From: Paratinospora sagittata
Lineage: Eukaryota; Streptophyta; Magnoliopsida; Ranunculales; Menispermaceae
Length of the DNA stretch: 64,000 bases
Assembly (NCBI GenBank): GCA_035771175.1
Contig: CM069605.1
Coordinates: 17,438,288 to 17,502,287 of the forward strand
Direction of reading: 5' to 3'
Shown: one piece after another, positions 60,641 to 64,000 of the stretch
Position numbering within the stretch: the stretch's first letter is position 1
How the letters are laid out: each line of letters starts with the position of its first letter
Translations under genes and position numbers: made by a program
The notes under the pieces: model-generated
Databases searched by the model: none
What the model saw: only the letters and a program-made list of their open reading frames with translations
What the model was told of the DNA's origin: nothing

Positions 60641-61330
60641 GTTACAATTTGGAATATAGTTACAACCATATATTTGAAATAAATCTATTACCAGAAGTGA
60701 AGTAATCCTATCGTAGTACAAGATAAATGTTTATTTATGTGTTTGCTTTAGGTGTGGAATAAAAAGAATTTGTGATGTATCTATTGTATATCAAACATAT
60801 AATTAATCTATTATGCCTCAATAAAGAAAAAGAGGTTGAATTGAAAATATATTCATAGCTCCAGAAGAGCGAGTATGATGTTCTACAAATGAAGCAAAAT
60901 AATGACATTTGAACAATGTGCCTGCAGATCCAGAAGATAGATATCAAATATTCAAAGAATATATTTATATTGCCTAATTGATTATTTGAAATATTTAGAA
61001 AGACTTATTACTTGAATTTTTGACTTATTAAATTATGAGGTTAATTAAAAGGATATTGTGATCAAGAACTAAAGTTTTTTGACACAATATATTTATTATG
61101 TTTTGGCACAACTTGCCAAGTCTCTAGGACCTCAATGATATTTTAAATAATGACATTATTTGGACAAGCTTCATTTGTTTATATGACTACTTTATGAATC
61201 ATATAATTGCGCAAATTTTTGAGATACTTTTAGAAAAGTATTAGCATATAATTAGATGATCACAATATTAAGTATATTCATAACAATATTGAAAATTCAA
61301 TTATTGGAGTGATTAATTCCAATGAAATTG
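60641..61330 (+). pseudogene. Copia gag zinc-knuckle and protease-region remnant
   Basis: Near 60750 the text RCGIKRICD is a decayed form of the copia CCHC knuckle, followed by NIFIAPEE-like text at about 60845. Beyond about 61000 only scattered similarity remains. It continues the gag cut by the solo LTR. Confidence 0.45.
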
Positions 61331-61950
61331 GCAGCTGCCGACAGATGGTCGACAATTAGGGAAACGCTGATCATTCAATTAAAAATAGTGCATTAAGTTA
61401 ATAACTTTATAAACAACTTTAGCCCTCATCATTTTGCATCTCAAAGCAAAAGAGGTAAGTTCATGTAGGCAATGGCGCAAAATCGATCTAATACTTGAGG
61501 AACGGAAGGTGACCACCAATCACATCCATAAAATGTGTTCGCCAAAAGAGTAACGGATCCAATGGTGATGGATCCTCTAATAAATACTCTAATAGATAAT
61601 CTATATAATCATGAGGTGGAGAGACGAATCTTAGATGAAAGAGGAAGACCGCCTATGAAATCTGTGAGATATACGCGTGACGTTTGACACAACAACAAAC
61701 AATCACATTAATGGTGCTTTGGGTCATGATCGGTAGCCCGATTATTAGGGTCATAGTACAACATGTATCCAGGCAATATTTCTCAAAATATGTATTCGAC
61801 AATTTTTGGCACGGACTGTAGGGGTCTGGGCAATCTGCGTTGCCCATATTTGTTGGATATAAGTATGACTAAGTGTAAGTCACAACTATGTAAATTCATA
61901 TAAACTTAAATAAATATATTATTGATAAATAATAAGGAATACATTGAGTT
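61331..61950. other. Unassigned DNA between copia segments
   Basis: It may be the right part of a separate element inserted in the copia element, since copia-like text only returns after about 62840. I could not find its ends or a target duplication. Confidence 0.35.
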
Positions 61951-62830
61951 CTAGTGATCTGACTTGCCCCCATAACTTGAAGCTAGTTGGATCAAAAGTT
62001 GATCTCGCTCCTCATGGAGTTCTGTGTTCTCCTCCATCACACGGTTAAAGGAATCTCCTAGACCAATAACTTCTTGTTGTAGGACATAGTTCTCCTGCCG
62101 TAACTCTGCAATCTCTCGTTGCAAATTACTAGTCTTCTGATGAAAAACGACAGTCTCTTGCTTTAATCTCTAGTTCTCATCAGTTAAAGTCTTCATCAAA
62201 TATTCCATATATTTTATTTTATTATCTCTGTTATTAACTTGTTCAGTTAATGTCTGTACCTCTTTTTCGAGATATATAACCCTCTGTCTGTGTTGTGCCA
62301 AATTTTGTGACTCTAAGGAAAGAGTATGGTATATAAAAGTTCCTTAGAAAAGAGGAAAATAAATTTCAGTTCAAAATAATAATAATAATAATAATAATAA
62401 TTACCTTCGAAAGTTGAGACAAAGCTTTAAGCGAGCGCATCTTAGGAAACAGAGACAAATATTTTTCTACCTTAGCTTTAGGAATGTCGATAGTATGATC
62501 ATCATAGTTTAGTACCATGAAACCAGGCGAAGATTTCATGTCATCTTCCTTATTGAAGATTTGACTACATCGGTCTGACTAGAAGATCCGACCGCAGCAG
62601 AGGAAGAAATAACTTTAGGACCCCTACGAGGACGTTTTGCTCTGGGAGGTCGTTGAATCGATTTCTTTTTCTTAGCTTGCTCTAAAGGAAAACCAGGTAC
62701 AATAATGGTTGTCGGCAAGTCGGTGTTAGGATTAGAACTCGTTCCCTCTTCGCCCTTGGCACCAGTTAACGAATCTATTTTACTCTGACTATCGCAAATT
62801 GTATCGTAGCAATGAGCCCTTATTCTTTCA
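61951..62830 (-). pseudogene. Coiled-coil protein remnant, two or three exon-like blocks
   Basis: Block at 62318-61951 encodes a Leu/Glu/Gln-rich coiled coil (LEKEVQTLTEQVNNRD, then NLQREIAELRQENYVLQQEV) ending QLASSYGGKSDH at TAG 61951-61953, with one in-frame stop in the middle. Block at about 62520-62405 reads KSSPGFMVLNYDDHTIDIPK and ends LSQLSK just before GTAATT, a donor. Block at about 62830-62540 is basic (KRPRRGPK) and Ser-rich. The frames do not join cleanly, so it is probably broken. It may belong to a DNA transposon inserted in the copia element. I do not recognise the family. Confidence 0.5.
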
Positions 62831-62959
62831 CCGTTCAGTTTAAATAAAAAAATTATAAAGACACAAGTGCGGTTTCACATGTAATACGTTAAGATTGATG
62901 ACATTGACAACGATGAAAATTATGATACGACAATTGGTGTATATTCTGTTTGAAAAATT

Positions 62960-62987
62960 TGTCACCAACAAATATAATATTGGTGAC
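62960..62987. repeat. 8-bp hairpin near the copia pol start
   Basis: GTCACCAA and TTGGTGAC are separated by about 11 AT-rich bases. Function unknown. Confidence 0.55.
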
Positions 62988-63099
62988 ACAACGACATGTC
63001 ACAAATCATTAAGAGTATAACAATTATGGTATGTTGTACAAAGTAAATGGCAATGATTACTGTACGAAATGATATACTATACAAACTAAATTACGTTGA

Positions 63100-64000
63100 T
63101 CATCAATATTTTTGCTCAATATAGAGCAATTTTCTCACCATTAGGGGGAGAAATAGCCAATTCCAGAAGAATGGTATGCAAAATTGTTAGAATGCAATAC
63201 AAGCTAGTGTAAGACAATCCTCCCACTATCACGGGAAAAAAAGAAAAATGTCAAAAGAATGACATGTAAAATTGTTTGACATACAACATAAGTTATAAGC
63301 TAATGTGAACTAGAAATTCAAATGATAAGTTAAAGTGAATGATAAATTCACATGATCAATCATATGCAAAAGAATTTGCAAATCAGTTAACTGATATATT
63401 CATCTTTAGTCCCTAAAGGAAAATTTACAAATGACACACCTGAAGTGTGGTTGACAAGTCAAATCAAAGTACACAACTTCTTCCTAAAAAAGGAAGGTAT
63501 ATGAAAATGATTGATAAATATATAAGCATTCCGAAACAAGAATAGATTGACAAATAAATATACAATAAAAGGTATACAAGTATTTCTGAAGAGATATAGA
63601 CTGAGAAATAAACACACCCTAAAGAGGTATGAGAATCTCCTAAAGAGATATGAATTGAAGAATAAATTTTCAATCTGTTTATATTTAAATCCATTCATAT
63701 TTGGAAACTATGGAATGAAAATAATATTGCTTCTGATAATATTTTAAAATGTACTTTTGATATTATGGGATCCCAAACTGTATAAGAATGTCAACATTGG
63801 AAAGGTAGAAAGGAGCAAGATCAAATATAGCTAAACTCGTTGAAAATTCGAGAGTTATCTGAACCAGAAGTTCTAATACTTAAAAAGGTAAATCATTTTA
63901 GATATACATGAGGAAATATATTAATCCATGGATAAGTATGTTATACATGAAAATCTCTGAAGGATTTGAGTTATACTTGAAGCTTAAAAATGATGATCCC
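63100..64000 (+). pseudogene. Copia pol remnant (integrase end to reverse transcriptase), runs off the window
   Basis: Near 63135 IFSPLGGE matches the ...FPxLGGxK... segment between integrase and reverse transcriptase of plant copia elements. Near 63580-63660 there is decayed CLKRGRPxGSKD-type text (repeated AAGAGGTAT/AAGAGATAT). At about 63930-63990 YMKISEGFE corresponds to the reverse-transcriptase phrase IYMKIPEGF. Most of the palm region between is deleted. There are many stops. Orientation is plus, the same as the LTR at 56617. Confidence 0.7.

Overview
The window looks like nuclear DNA of a flowering plant, most likely a eudicot. It is AT-rich, full of nested retrotransposons, and holds one clearly expressed-type gene with plant introns. 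I cannot name the species. Coordinates and joins were worked out by eye; no alignment, search or folding was run.

Layout. 1-7511: a Ty3/gypsy (chromovirus/Del-Tekay-like) retrotransposon whose left end lies outside the window, with a 929-bp piece of the 5' LTR, an initiator-Met primer binding site, a heavily broken 4.3-kb interior and a full 2251-bp 3' LTR. 7512-29840: one broken L1-type LINE (ORF1, ORF2 with endonuclease and reverse transcriptase, poly-A end at 29840), split by later insertions. These are an LTR-like repeat (7752-11393) that itself holds a solo gypsy LTR (8843-11066, TSD CATTG), and a 14.2-kb composite (15286-29475, TSD CTCCT). The composite has long inverted LTR-like ends. 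It contains a gypsy gag-protease remnant interrupted by a solo LTR (17725-18973, TSD TACCA), a long LTR-like tail interrupted by another solo LTR (22219-25085, TSD CCAAA), and a hAT-type MITE (25536-26070). 29841-40389: intergenic, with SINEs, a Mutator-like element carrying a possible captured gene piece (32249-33255), a second LINE fragment on the minus strand and another solo LTR (35543-38277).

40390-54526 (minus): the one well-supported gene, a plant PCF11/PCFS4-type cleavage and polyadenylation factor. It has eight coding exons joining in frame to about 1058 codons: the CID domain at the N-terminus and two zinc-binding motifs around a CLP1-type region at the C-terminus. Its two large introns (about 5.0 and 4.7 kb) carry three hAT MITEs with exact 8-bp target duplications and two SINEs with 13- and 18-bp duplications. 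A possible spliced 5' leader lies at 56278-56590.

56617-64000: a degenerate Ty1/copia element directly upstream of that gene. It has a 360-bp LTR, a leader with a run of tiny hairpins, gag and reverse transcriptase remnants, and it is split by a solo gypsy LTR (58146-60640). A coiled-coil coding remnant (61951-62830, minus) lies between its gag and reverse transcriptase remnants.

The most unusual signals are the arrays of short palindromes or hairpins in three different LTRs, the micro-hairpin run in the copia leader, the 14.2-kb insertion with inverted LTR-like ends, and a gypsy element whose LTRs are about 97% identical although its coding interior is badly decayed.
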